Below are positions 44,936 to 56,113 of a DNA stretch of 64,000 bases, piece by piece. The notes below the pieces were generated by a model. The model saw only the letters and a list, made by a program, of their open reading frames with translations, was not told where the DNA came from and made no database searches. Source of the DNA: Polytrichum commune (taxonomy: Eukaryota > Streptophyta > Polytrichopsida > Polytrichales > Polytrichaceae); assembly GCA_950295325.1 (NCBI GenBank), contig OX485805.1, forward strand, positions 46,650,758 to 46,714,757. Direction: 5' to 3'. A program made the position numbers and the translations under genes. Position 1 is the stretch's first letter. The number at the start of each line of letters is the position of its first letter.

Positions 44936-46479
44936 TTACGTAACTCAATTCGCTAGGAAGATAAGACATGGAGCACATAAGAAACATGTTCAGTACAGAT
45001 GAATGTCCTTGTCTTTTGGGAGGCTTGATTTATATTATAATAACTGAGGTTACTCGCAATCAATTACGGGCATGAATGTCATAATTTCCAAGACATTTTT
45101 GGTACTATATGGGAATTAGCGGGTTTGACACCATCCTAATGTACTTTTAGTCCCATGAGCCTTTGGGCTTCCCAGGCTTAAAATATTGATTTCATTTCAT
45201 AGCATATACCATGAGGCAATTAAAGCATAGGAAAACTTATTCTTCAAAAGCTTTGCATGGAGAAAACCTTGTGGAAACCCCTTCCCCATGAAAGTTCATT
45301 TTAGGCATGTGGGTGTTATTCGGTTTACTTTTCATGCTCTCCAAATGTTATCAGTTAGATGTACACAACAAAACTTGCGTTGCAATAGCTAATCAAGTTG
45401 AAATTTGGACCTCCCATGATTTACTTATGATTATTGGAAGTGCATGTTTGTCAAGTTCTATATTGAATACATAGGTCCTCCCAATTCTCTTCACTATTGA
45501 GTGTGGAGACATATTCCAATCTCTTTTGAACATGTATTTTTGTAATGTTTGTTCTTTGATCCTCACCTAACCACACACCAATCAGACATAGGTGTCCAAT
45601 TAAGAAAAGTAACTGAATAACACCCGCATATCCTATGCACGTCACTCGTTACAAGCATTCAAATGTAGCGCCCCCTTTCCATTGGGGCTTGAGTTGGAAG
45701 CTTGAACTTGCAATGATTTTCAAATGTTTGATACTTGGATTTCACAAGCTTTCATCCAAAGCTCAATTTATTGAAAGCTTTCATGATGAAAATCCTCTTG
45801 GTAGCTCTCAATAGGTTGAGCAAGTGTAAAGTGGCGAGTGTTCAAGATTGAGAAGTCTTCAATATCCTTCAAATGCGATTTGGCCCTTCAAAATATACCT
45901 CTCTCAAAACAACCCTTCAAAACGCAACCCCAAATTGAAAATGAAGACCTCACTTGAAGTCCTCAATGTAATATGCCCGCCACAAGAACCAACAAGCATA
46001 GGACATTGTCACTACAAGAAATGGAGTTAGATGGTTGATTCTTAATTCTTCACATTGTATTGGAAACATGTACCATCTAATTCATTCACAAGTTTAATAC
46101 GAGTTCTGTATTTCATTTCTGTATTCTTGGATTGACGTTTTGGATTTGAACCAACTCTTCAACTAAAGAGCTGAAATTTGAGAGCCCTTCAAAATGAAAC
46201 TCATATGAGGGCTTCAACCTTGAACATTGAAAGTGCCCATGCTCAAAGTGAGATATCAAGGGGATAATGATATTAAACAAGGCCACATTGATGACAAACC
46301 CAAGAATGCTTGAAAACCCATTGGCTTGGGACCCACAAAAACAAGTGCTCCAAACTTTTGACTCTTCTAAACAACCTCCATGAGGTAAGGTGTGTCGGCC
46401 TTATATGTATGTGGACACCTAAATTTGAGTGCTATATAGATGGTGGGGCTTGTATGTAGAGCAAACATTCAAATAGACA
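44936..46479. other. Intergenic, no gene recognised
   Basis: AT-rich; frames of about 60 codons only. A stretch near 45540-45640 loosely resembles 35080-35160. Confidence 0.4.
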
Positions 46480-46700
46480 TATAGTACAATGACATTGGAT
46501 TGTTTCATCAAAACACAAACACCATTTTAATATCAATTGTGAACACGGCTGAGAGGGCTTAAGTTCATCACTCAAAGAAACCTAGAATCCTCACTTTGAC
46601 TCCTTTAATCTCAACTCCAATGTTGAATCTTGAAATGATAATCCCCGTGATTCATTGCAAATGCTAGTCCGATGAGACAATTTTTGAACCAATCTAATGG
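46480..46700. repeat. Repeat K, copy 3
   Basis: GAACACGGCTGAGAGGGCTT, ATCACTCAAAGAAACC, CTCACTTTGACTCC and AATGATAATCCCCGTGATTC follow 26038-26165. Confidence 0.5.
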
Positions 46701-47059
46701 CCAAAATTGTCTCTAGGGTTGGAAGTGCCCACAAAAAGGCCAAGTACCTTTGTTAGGATCTTGATCGAGAGCTTGTCATAATTGTTCCACATGGGCTTCA
46801 TGAAGGCACCATCTAAGCATTGTAAAAAGTTTAAGTTCTCGAGTGGAAAGCCCAAGTGTAAAGTGGGCGTGTAAAGTGGACTTGAGTGAACAAAGCATGC
46901 GTAAGAGGTTCCTACCTTAGAGCTCTCCACCCTCTCTAAGGTAGACAATCCTTACTCAGTCTCTTTGCATACTAGAACACCTATATTTTGAGTGGTACAT
47001 TATGTGGTTTGGTGTGCCTCCAAAAACGGGAACAAGAAGATGTGTCTAGAAGAGATTGG

Positions 47060-47190
47060 ATTTCATGCTCAAAATATGATAAATATTCAATGTTCAATAG
47101 TCTACATAATTGGGGGAGGGGAGCTATATAACCATTTAATGAGCACAAGAATCTTCACTTTGATAATGAACATATGCATAGAGGCACCAA
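47060..47190. repeat. Repeat K, copy 4
   Basis: ATGCTCAAAATATGATAAAT, ACATAATTGGGGGAGGGGAG and CTTCACTTTGATAATG follow 23378-23490. Confidence 0.5.
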
Positions 47191-47268
47191 AAATTGTGAA
47201 GAAAGTGGCTACAACCTCGATTTGGATTTGGTACTAATCACATGTTTCATATCCTGGGAGAAATGAAC

Positions 47269-47488
47269 CACTCTGATAATCCCCATTAGTGCATGTTTAC
47301 TATTCGGAGTTATGCAGTGCAATGAAAACTTACTCGGGAGTTCAATTTCTACTAACGAAAGTTCAATATGTTGCTCAGACATTGAAGAACATAAATGCCT
47401 TTGCTTGGTAAAATATTGCATTTTCCTTAAATTGTCATAGCACCGCATAATTCCACATAGTAAAACACACTATTTGGGATAATCGGTG
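47269..47488. mobile_element. Family B MITE (copy B6, diverged)
   Basis: CACTCTGATAATCCCCATTA to ACTATTTGGGATAATCGGTG, 220 bp. The interior TATTCGGAGTTATGCAGTGC and GTCATAGCACCGCATAATTC matches other B copies. Confidence 0.6.
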
Positions 47489-48544
47489 TCGTTGGAAAAA
47501 GTGACCATTTGAGGCCCACCTACCTTAGCTTGAAGGAGTTCTCATAATATCTCCTTCATGGCCTTGACAGGAGATCACAAATTCCACAAAATGGCTACAA
47601 TAATCAAGCTGTAGAGAAATGATCTCCCACACAATTTGTTTCAGAGGAAGAGAACATTACTCATTACATGATAAGAAGGTAAAGACTGGTACCACAATTC
47701 AACCATAACATCAGGTTTCTGGATCTAATTACAATTGCTGTAGTAGCAACTTCACAGAACTGAGATGGACAAAGGTGAATTAATGATCGAGAATCTGTTC
47801 TGTTTTATTACAGTCTCGCTGAAAAGTCCCGTCTCAAATGCACAAGCCTAGCATGCTTGAGGAAATCAAAGGGTTGTTGCATTTTCCGCACTCCAATGTA
47901 CCAGATAGTTTAATTTAACCCGAAACTTGAGAAGGAAAAAAAGACATCATGTTCATCAACCCTCTCTGCAAAACTTTGATAAGTTTTAACACCCACCACC
48001 AGAAACCTTTCACACATGTGTGGAAACTGCAATCAACATTTTCTGCGGCAAGTGTCCTGAAATGTCGATTTGTACAAAACTCCTGACTGCAGGTTCAGAT
48101 TCACATTCTAGCCAAGTGATAGGTCTGACCATAATACACTCTTGAAGCTTGAATGAAAATGTCACAAACAGTTCACATTTTCAGTTGTGCTGATTGCCTT
48201 GAAGAATATTGCCCTCCAGAAGAAGCACTTGAGCAACTGATATGGCCCCATTTCTTCAGATTTCAAAAACATTTCACTGAATCAAAAACTCATCCTACAA
48301 AGATCAGAAGTAGCCTTACCTGGGTCAGATGACACTTGCAAACTCCTCCCCTCTGCTTGAGCCCTTATTGCTTGAAACAAGTGAATTCTGAAGAACGGGA
48401 AGCTTTGACATCCAGAAATCCACACATTCTATCCAAGATTTACAGTACATTAATCTCAATAACTACTCGACCACTTAGTACAAACTTCCAGTAACCACAA
48501 CGAGAAAGTGCTCCACAATCCTATCAACATGCAATTTTTGACCC
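47489..48544. other. Downstream of the receptor pseudokinase, no gene recognised
   Basis: No long frame on either strand. Composition is less AT-rich than the MITE regions. Could hold the far 3' flank of the pseudokinase gene. Confidence 0.4.
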
Positions 48545-49450
48545 AAAACTCCATCTGCACAACATTCCTGGTCCCATATTAGAACCAGCAGCAAAAGTTA
48601 CTTGGATCCAGTTCTTGCCCAGTACTCCTCTCAAGAACTTTGTCACTTGTACAGAAGAACAGGAATAGAGATCAAACAATACATGAGTGGTTTTCTTTTT
48701 TCTGATGGAATTGTGTAGACCTTATGCAAGGTACAACCTTGTCAACAAGCATGACATGGGAACTCCTTAGCTACTCCAAGAGGGGTTGCACTGGCGACGA
48801 TTGATCACAGCGAAATAACCCAATCTTTGTTATGATTTTCACAAGTGAAAGAATTTCAGTTGCGAAACAAAAACAAACCTCGTGAAGTGTAGCCATAGCC
48901 ATACTAGCTGAGAATTACTGTACAAGTCAGTCAATCGATTTGGGGCCCCAAAACACCCCATATCTGTAAACCTGAAACTGCCGGAAGTTTAATCTGCACA
49001 AGATTCTTGTTCTCATAGCAGCAAGAGTTTATTTGGAACCAGCAGCCTGATTACAAGTATTCCACCTCACTGTCTTGCCGGGTACAGTACTCCTGACAAG
49101 AAACTTTGGCACTTGTAAAACAAGCACAGGAAGAAGAGTAGTGATTAAACAATGTGGGTTTTCTTTTTTTTTCTAATGGAATTCTGTAAGACCTCATCGT
49201 GTTATGGTACAAATCTTGTCATCACCGAGAGTGACAAGGGGTGAACGGAACTGCACTACTCTGAAAGGGGATCGATCACAGTGAACCATACCCCAATCTC
49301 TTGTTTCCTGTCTTATGTGAAAGAATCTCTCGTTGCGAAACAAAGACAAACCTCGTGATGATCGATAGCATTACTGTACATGTCAACAAATCAATCCTGG
49401 CAAAATCAATGCCACAGGAAAACTCTGCACAAGTAGGGGTTGGTTTCCAG
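48545..49450. repeat. ~470-bp tandem duplication just 3' of the pseudokinase gene
   Basis: Units at about 48545-48990 and 48992-49445. Shared blocks: CATCTGCACAACATTCCTGG / AATCTGCACAAGATTCTTGT, AGTACTCCT, TTGCGAAACAAA, ACAAACCTCGTGA (48868 and 49342) and TTACTGTACA. No open frame is shared between units, so this is probably 3' UTR or flank. Confidence 0.75.
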
Positions 49451-49471
49451 TTTATTAGGGTTTCCAGCTTT

Positions 49472-50812
49472 TTAGGGTTCCGAAGAATCATCATCTTGAA
49501 GCTCAAGCTGCGCCCACAGCAATGCGGTAGATTTCGGCCCCACAGATTCAGCAGACAACTTAAGAACCTCCGCAAGCATACTGGTGACTTTCCGCATCGA
49601 CGGCCGTCGATTTCTCGAAGCAAGACACATGGTGACAATCTTGCAAAGCGTCACCAAGTCATCATGGTTGTAGTTTTTCAAGGTAGGATCAACCATGTAC
49701 CACACCATTTTAGGGTCACTGATGTACTCATTGGCCCAATCCACAAGAGAGCCTGTAAGCTCACTCTGCGGCTGCCTTCCGGTGATAACCTCCAACAGGA
49801 AAACACCAAAGCTGTACATGTTGCTCTCGAAATCTGGGCTATGGCGATCGGAGCCTTCGATGTCATCATAACCTATGGAAGACCGTTGGGTAAGCCAGCC
49901 ACTCTTCTGCCTCTCTTGCCTAGCCAACGGCGTCTTGGTTACTCCAAAATTGGCCACTTTTGCAGCATAATCATCCGTCAAGTAGACAGAACTCGCATCG
50001 AAGTTGAGATGGCTTGCAGGTGGAACAAGCTCGTGGTGCATGTATGTTAACCCATAGGCAGCTCCCATCACGACACGCATTCTTGTTGCCCAATCCAAAT
50101 GCTCACTCTCCTTGTTATGCAAATGATCGTAAAGTGTTCCGTTGCCGGCGTACTCAAAGACCAATATCCTTGTAAACGGATCCTCCTCCGAACAATACCC
50201 TACCAGGTTCACCAAGTGTGGATGTTTCATCCTCGCTAATGCTTCCACTTTTCTCCGAAAGGAAAGCTCACTGCTCGGTGTCCAGTTTGTCGCCGCAACA
50301 CGGATGCTTGTGGCTGCAATCTCTTGACCATTTGACAAAGTCCCTTTGTACACAACACTATCAGATGAGGATCCAATGATGTTGCTAAAATCTTCACACG
50401 CAGATTCAACTTCCTGTCTCTTCAATAGAGGGACTGCTGTGTCTAAGTCTCGTTGCAGTTGTCCACTCATCCCTTGCTTCCATGGACTAACTGCTGTAAA
50501 CCTCCGTTTGAGACGAAGATACAAAACTGCCACCACCGAGATGGTGACAATCAAAAAGAGAGCAGATCCAAACCCTACCACGTAAATCCAAGCACGGCTT
50601 CCGGATGAGGATGAGGATGAGGTTGAGGTTGAAAAAGAAGATGGTGATTCTGGAGGTGCATTGGGAAGAGATTGTGCCATCCCTGCCGTATCTTGTAAAT
50701 TGCGTCCAGACACAGAATTTGCAAGCCGAAAAAAAGCACCTACTAACCACAGAGCTTGTTGCTTTGTAGGCTTCGCAAAGTTCACAGACCGCATTCTGTT
50801 GAAGATCTCCAT
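49472..50812 (-). CDS. Receptor-like pseudokinase, MRH1/LRR-RLK VI-like, without visible LRRs
   Basis: A 446-residue single-exon frame starting at the ATG at 50812 (TACATGGAG). Order: residues 1-45 unassigned, with a short hydrophobic patch (ALWLVGAFF); Ser-rich linker 57-72; transmembrane helix 75-99 (WIYVVGFGSALFLIVTISVV); kinase-like domain about 137-425. Catalytic features are missing. The glycine loop is GSSSDS. The VAIK lysine is lost (EIAATSI). HRD is replaced by SHLNF and DFG by NFG. The matches DPFTRILVFEYAGNGTLYDH, HLDWATRMR and the ending LLWAQLEL are typical of the plant MRH1/At1g63430-type LRR receptor group, which is known to contain pseudokinases. Such proteins would scaffold signalling at the plasma membrane. 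Known members have about four LRRs before the membrane helix; none is seen in the 2 kb upstream. Either LRR exons lie further away and the first 40 residues are intron read-through, or the ectodomain is lost. Confidence 0.87.
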   Translation of the reverse strand: MEIFNRMRSVNFAKPTKQQALWLVGAFFRLANSVSGRNLQDTAGMAQSLPNAPPESPSSFSTSTSSSSSSGSRAWIYVVGFGSALFLIVTISVVAVLYLRLKRRFTAVSPWKQGMSGQLQRDLDTAVPLLKRQEVESACEDFSNIIGSSSDSVVYKGTLSNGQEIAATSIRVAATNWTPSSELSFRRKVEALARMKHPHLVNLVGYCSEEDPFTRILVFEYAGNGTLYDHLHNKESEHLDWATRMRVVMGAAYGLTYMHHELVPPASHLNFDASSVYLTDDYAAKVANFGVTKTPLARQERQKSGWLTQRSSIGYDDIEGSDRHSPDFESNMYSFGVFLLEVITGRQPQSELTGSLVDWANEYISDPKMVWYMVDPTLKNYNHDDLVTLCKIVTMCLASRNRRPSMRKVTSMLAEVLKLSAESVGPKSTALLWAQLELQDDDSSEP

Positions 50813-53000
50813 GTAACCCTACTTTGTTGATCAATGCTCAAATTTCATTCTCGTCTTGCCTTCTGAGGAGGAGGAGGGGGGGTGGGTTCACGCACCACCG
50901 CATACTTGAATCCTTCTTCGATTTCTTCAGGTTCGAAAGTGATGACGATCCAATCTCCATAACCACCTCCAATCGGACTAATCAACCCCTCATATCCCAA
51001 TTGTTTTTCTTCCTGATGCTCAAGCCTGCTCCCAATGCAATGATGCATGCGCCTCACTCCCTCCCTATCTACCTATCTTCCTAATCCTTTCCTACAACCT
51101 GATGATACGCTCCTTCTGTCTTCTTTCAATCCTCCCACCCTCGAAATGCCTTCCATCCCGAAACCCTCACCAAATCGAAGCCCTGCTTCTCCACAACCTG
51201 ATGAACTCCGAAACTCCGACAGCACAGACACAGAAAAGACAACAAATTGCTCTCCCCTCCGAGTCCACAACGTCAGGTAAGGATTGGAAATTGTACAAAT
51301 TTTCCTGGACAGACACAAAAAACTTTGTGTAAGAGCAATTCCGTGAGCTCAAAATCCTTCACTCCACTCCACTCCAATCAACTCAGCTCAATCCTACTCC
51401 AACTCAACTCCAGCAGCCAAACCTGAAGTTGCGAGTGGTAGCTTTGAACAGACAAAACTAAGACTAAAACTTGCATGCGTGCAACAGACCTCGACATCAC
51501 AACACGTATGCCAGGAATAAAGTCAACTTCCTCCGAGATGTCGCTTGATTAGGATCCTGTGTCTCGCATTAAATTACCAAGGATCTTTTACACTACAAAG
51601 ATGGTTGTGGTTGTGGTTTTGGTTTGCGGTTAACTTAACCGCGAAACTCCACCCACAACGTTCAACTCACGGTTGTGGTTTTCTTTCCATTTACTCACAC
51701 TTGAAGTGTGCAAGTCAATCCTTGTGGGCATGCGTGGGCCAATCCCCCACGAAAGATCCGGCTTGTCTTTCGCCCCAACAAACGGCACCATGGAAGAAAA
51801 CCAGCCCACTCGCAGACAGTAATAACTTTCAGCATTAAATTACCATTTTACACTGCCGGCGATCGAGATCGCAAAAAAACATCAGCACGAGTACCTCCTG
51901 GCATTGATCCGACCACTGTGGTTGTTATTAACGATTTGGCATATGTGTGTTCAGTTAAGTTCCGATCAGATCAGATTGTCAAAACCTCAATCGAGAGAGA
52001 GAGAGAGCACAACTATATCAGCAAGAACCCGATTGTTGTGACGTTTATTTGATTCACTTCTCCAATGAACTAAACATGATCCATCGTCACACTCCAAGAT
52101 TCTTCCTTTCAACACCACATCGACGCTTAACCTCATCGAAGCAAATTCCTGCAAGAAACATTTCCTGCGACTGCACCTAACCTAAGTCGATGATGTCGAA
52201 TTGGCCACGATTGACTAACTCAGACTGCGACATCTTGCCTAGCTTTCTTGCCACACTCGAGCCCACAGATCGAGCCTTCTAAATCTCCTTAAAGAACCTT
52301 AAAAAACCTGCTGCAAGAATGATTCAGTGAAGGAAGAGAACAGAAAGAGAGGGAAAAAAAAAACCTTGGCGAACAATAATCCTAACCGAAAGTGTAACCT
52401 GATCTCCAAACCTGCAAAATCAGTCTCTCCGCAAGTCCAGATCGAGATCTTTCCCCAACCAAACCTGTCTCTTCTCTCGCTCCTGATGATGATCCAACCC
52501 GCCACGCGGCTAACTCTTGCGATCCCCCCCAAAAAAAAACAGAAAAGCCAAGAGCAAGCTCACACCCCAAGATTCGAAGCTCCAAACCGAGAATGGGAGC
52601 AGCGCGAGGAGGCACAGCAACAGCGGGTGAAGTTACATGTGGGTAAGTAATAAAAAAAGTTCGGATTGGTATGAAGATGAAGTGCGAGCTAGGCTGGCTC
52701 TCACCACTGGGTCAAAGTGCGCAAGCGAAAAGCGGTGCAAATAGTGCAGGCAAAACGGAGACAGTAGAAAGCCGAGCAAGCAAAGAGCGAAGACTGCGAG
52801 GGAGGCGGCGCCTCAGCTGCGAACGAAGAACTTTCTCCCCTCCTCCACTAAGTTTAGTGGACCCCTCACTAAACCTTCCCACTAATCAAACCCAAGTGTT
52901 CCTAATCCCACCTCTTCATCACATCTCTTCCACTTTTGGAGATTAAAGTAATGTGGATGTGTCCTTCTTTCGATTTAGTTGTAGGTGATACACATAGTCG
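50813..53000 (-). promoter_or_regulatory. Upstream region of the pseudokinase gene
   Basis: About 2.2 kb of less AT-rich DNA that must contain the promoter and leader. Frames on both strands (for example 51073-51318 and 52299-52532 minus) show no conserved motif. Short features: a 17-bp palindrome GCGGTTAACTTAACCGC near 51636-51652, a (GA)n run near 51993-52006, and a CACTCCA/CAACTC-rich stretch at 51358-51420. No TATA box can be picked with confidence. Confidence 0.4.
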
Positions 53001-53440
53001 ACACTTTGGTGTTGAAACACCCCTTTTTGAAATGCCGCATAGATTTTGTTTAAGAGGTTCCGAATGATAGAGAGAGAAAAGTGACACGTGTCACTTTGGC
53101 TCCGCACTTTCGTTAACTTGTATCAAAATGTTTTTCTCGCTCACGGCATTTGACATTCGATTCGTGATGAGGGAGTTGGTGGTCGTTGATGTTGTGGTTG
53201 TGATTGAGATGTGGAGTCACTTGGTTGTATTAGTCAAAGTGCACTAGCAAAAAGCGGTGGAATGGTGCGGGGATGAGCTAGCAAGGGCAAACATTGCAAG
53301 GGAGACGGCACCACAATTGCAACACAAGAACCTTCCCCCCCCCCCCAACTTCCTCCCTCCTTCCCTCACCACTCTCACAAATTAAACTCCCCAAGTCTTC
53401 ATAATCCCACCTTGTGTTTAGAACTCCTCTTGTTGCCCAA
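52721..53440. repeat. Diverged ~210-bp direct duplication, period ~510 bp
   Basis: Units at about 52725-52935 and 53235-53435. Shared blocks: GTCAAAGTGC, AAAAGCGGTG, GCGAGGGAGGCGGC / GCAAGGGAGACGGC, and CATAATCCCACCTTG / CCTAATCCCACCTC. A C12 run lies in the second (53335-53346). A CACGTG core (ACACGTGT) at about 53083 lies between them. Confidence 0.65.
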
Positions 53441-53565
53441 AAGAATTCGTGTTCAAAGAAGAACATCGGGTTATCACAAGCGTTTTGATAAACCATGGGT
53501 TGCTAGAAGTGTGAATTATGTGGGTTTTTAGAAGGTGGAGTAATGAACATAACATTATACAGATA

Positions 53566-53686
53566 CACACGTTTGTTATGTGGGGTTGATAATATTCCAT
53601 GCAGTATTCCCGGATATTCCCCACATTCGGACTAAATGTGGGGAATATTGCATGGAATATTGTCAGTCTCACAAAACAAGCGTGTG
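53566..53686. mobile_element. Foldback element with ~55-bp arms (J)
   Basis: Left arm CACACGTTTGTTATGTGGGG, GATAATATTCCATGCAGTAT; right arm is the inverse, ATATTGCATGGAATATTGTC then CACAAAACAAGCGTGTG. The centre also pairs (CCCCACATT / AATGTGGGG). TA precedes the left arm. A related fragment is at 60785-60825. Confidence 0.75.
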
Positions 53687-53899
53687 TTTTCGAGTAATCT
53701 TATGAAGGTGTGCATTGGGGTTAAGTTAAAGCTTTCCTCTAGTCCCTTGTTTTAACATTGGCAGCTAAAACCTCGCAATATGAACCATGTCATTGTAGTC
53801 CTACCTTTTCTTCATAACTATTTGTTCCATCTTCCTACAACCGTATTGTGACCCTGTTATAGGCAATTCCAACTCCACGTACAATTTCGACCGTTGGAT

Positions 53900-54060
53900 C
53901 AAATCATGAATTGCTTCGTCATACTGCAATTATGAGTTTTGTGTACTATCAATTTACGTTTCAAAAATATTGGACTTGAGATGCAAAAGCTATAAGAGGT
54001 CAAAGTGACATCAAAGTGAAGTTTACAAGCTATCACACGGGCCCTCCCAATTGTGCAAAC
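53900..54060 (-). repeat. Repeat K, copy 5 (inverted)
   Basis: GGACTTGAGATGCAAAAGCT, GGTCAAAGTGACATCAAAGT resemble the reverse complement of 26090-26110 and 46570-46590. Weak. Confidence 0.35.
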
Positions 54061-55339
54061 AACTAGGATCTATACTTATGAATTTTACAGTGAGCAATAT
54101 ATGTTGTTGCATCAAGTTCATTCTATTTTTACTGTAAACAACTTAAAACAGACACTACTTGTTTGCTTCACATCATAATGTGAATCATAAGGACTAGTAA
54201 ACTATGGGTGGCACTTCAACTAGAAATGCATACGTGCACGGAAGAGGAACATTGGTTTTGAATTGTTGATCTTCTAAAACGCGCCCAAAAAATAACAAGT
54301 TTGCTCATGAGTTTATGGCAAAAGGTGAGTGTTTACTTCATATGTGAGTGACTTCCTTTTGGCGAGCCATTAAGAGTCACAATATCTAGTGACAAGTGGC
54401 CAAATTATTTGGACCTTCTTGATTCCAAAGAACTCTCAAATTGTTGATGTTCACCTCAATTAGGGACCACGCTCATTATGGGTCCGAGACAACTAGTAAA
54501 AAATTTTAAAAAAAAAAAGAAGAAGAAGAAGAAGAAGAAGAAGAAGAAGATCTCATCCAAAGCTACGTCAATATCTCAATTTAAAATTCAACATTTCCAT
54601 GTTACACTTGAATAGGTATAAATCCTTAAGCACCATTCTCCTCAAAATTGGCCTTAATTCACTATTTTTAAGAGACATAATATGTAGGTTTTTTGAGCCT
54701 ATAAACATACAAATATGATATCAGCCTTTGTATGAGCTATCTAAAAAAATAACCAACTGCCCATGTGGCAATGTGAATGAGAGATTAGTGCATATGTGAA
54801 AGTATAAATGGGTCGAGTAATTGATTGAAAACAAATCCGTTTTACATCCAATCTTACATTATTATTCTTAACTTCACAAACTCCAATTACCAATCCCAAT
54901 GGTAGACACTTGAAGCATAAAATAAACTAAATTATTGCAAATTGTTGTAGTTGTCGAAGTACATATGAGTTTTGCTTTCCCATCTGACACATTTCCTAGA
55001 CATTTACGCGTTTTAATCCAAGATCTTTGGAATTTGGGCGTTGGATGACTTTGAAAAAATCCACAAGGCTGAGGATAGTCCAAATCCAATGAAATTTGAG
55101 GTGTTGAATGCAAAATAAAAATTCATTAATTTTGAGAAAATGTCACCTCCGTCTAAAAAAAATCAAAAGGTCTCATTCGAAACAAAAACCATCAAAAATT
55201 GGTCATTTTGGGTCTCTCGGGGATTTAGGGGTTAAAACCAACCACGCGATAGCATGTTCTTCATTTTAGAACTTTACCTCCTCTCAATAAGTGAACTCTT
55301 CCACTCACACGTTATTAGTTTGTACCTCCGGCCATGCTA
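54061..55339. other. Intergenic, no gene; (AAG)n run
   Basis: A purine run (A)n(AAG)n occupies about 54508-54550. Remaining sequence is AT-rich, without a recognised frame. Confidence 0.5.
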
Positions 55340-56111
55340 CATCATTTATGGCATTTAGTGTCACACGTGTAATAGTGTCACTTACATTGTTTTGAGGTGT
55401 ATGCAAGGCTCTTAACAATTTTGATTTGACTTGGGGGGTCAAAGGTCTTATTATGACCCGAAGCAACTTAGCCATTACTTGGAAGGATAGGCCTCAAATG
55501 AGCATTACTTCATGATTTCCACTCCGGCTGCTTTGTTTCGGCCGGATTGGTTGTATTTTTGGTTCTCTTTGCAATTGATTTTTCAAATTGTCCCAAAAAA
55601 AAGGAAAAAACAAGAAAAAAAAGTATGCAAGGTTTACACTAATGATCAAAGAACTTCATCATTAGTGTCACCTCGTGACACTTGGTGTTCAACTAGTGTG
55701 CTTACTAATATCTTGGCATGACTATGTCCGATAGTGTTGTGAAATGTATGCCTATGTTACACAATGGTCTCTAAGTTCACTAAAAGTGTGAACAAATGAC
55801 ACTTGACATTAGTATGCTCAAGAGCATCTTCCTCTTGCATACTAATATATAAGCACATGACACTTGGTATTAGTATGATCGGTATTATCTTCCCCTTGCA
55901 TACTAAAATGCAAAACTATCATCTCGAGTATCCCAATGTGCTACAATGCCATAAATGCCATAATGTACAAAATCTTTCACTTAAGAAAGTTACACATGTT
56001 GACAAATAACATCATATTGGCAATCAACATACGTGACAATGTAAGATCTCCAGGCATTTAGTTTAAGCCCTTCGCAAATATTTTATGTGACACTAAATGC
56101 CATAAATGGTG
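55340..56111 (+). mobile_element. Family A element (copy A3) interrupted by a LINE tail
   Basis: Flanked by TA on both sides. Ends CATCATTTATGGCATTTAGT and CACTAAATGCCATAAATGGTG. The interior is collinear with A1 except for the LINE tail at 55409-55622 and the C element that A1 carries. Best reference for the family, about 550 bp without the insert. Confidence 0.82.
55409..55622 (+). mobile_element. 5'-truncated LINE tail (214 bp) with exact target-site duplication
   Basis: GTATGCAAGG at 55399-55408 is repeated at 55623-55632. Between them lies sequence matching the last ~200 bp of the 6775-11130 LINE: GGGGGGTCAAAGGTCTTATT, GATTTCCACTC, TTGGTTGTATTTTTGG, TTTTTCAAATTGTCCC, then an A-rich tail. 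A textbook target-primed insertion. Confidence 0.88.
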
Positions 56112-56113
56112 TA

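Noticed and set aside
34985-45650. Repeat pair 34985-35160 and 45440-45650
   Set aside because: A few short words match (CATCTAACCATGCACCA, GGTGTCCA(A/T)TTAAGA), but the rest aligns poorly by eye; not strong enough to list.
49301-50050. 249-codon plus-strand frame
   Set aside because: It is the antisense shadow of the pseudokinase coding region, which has clear domain homology on the minus strand.
50690-50812. LRR exon or signal peptide in the first 45 residues of the pseudokinase
   Set aside because: The hydrophobic patch is short and preceded by 20 polar residues, and no LxxLxLxxN pattern is present; left undecided in the gene entry.
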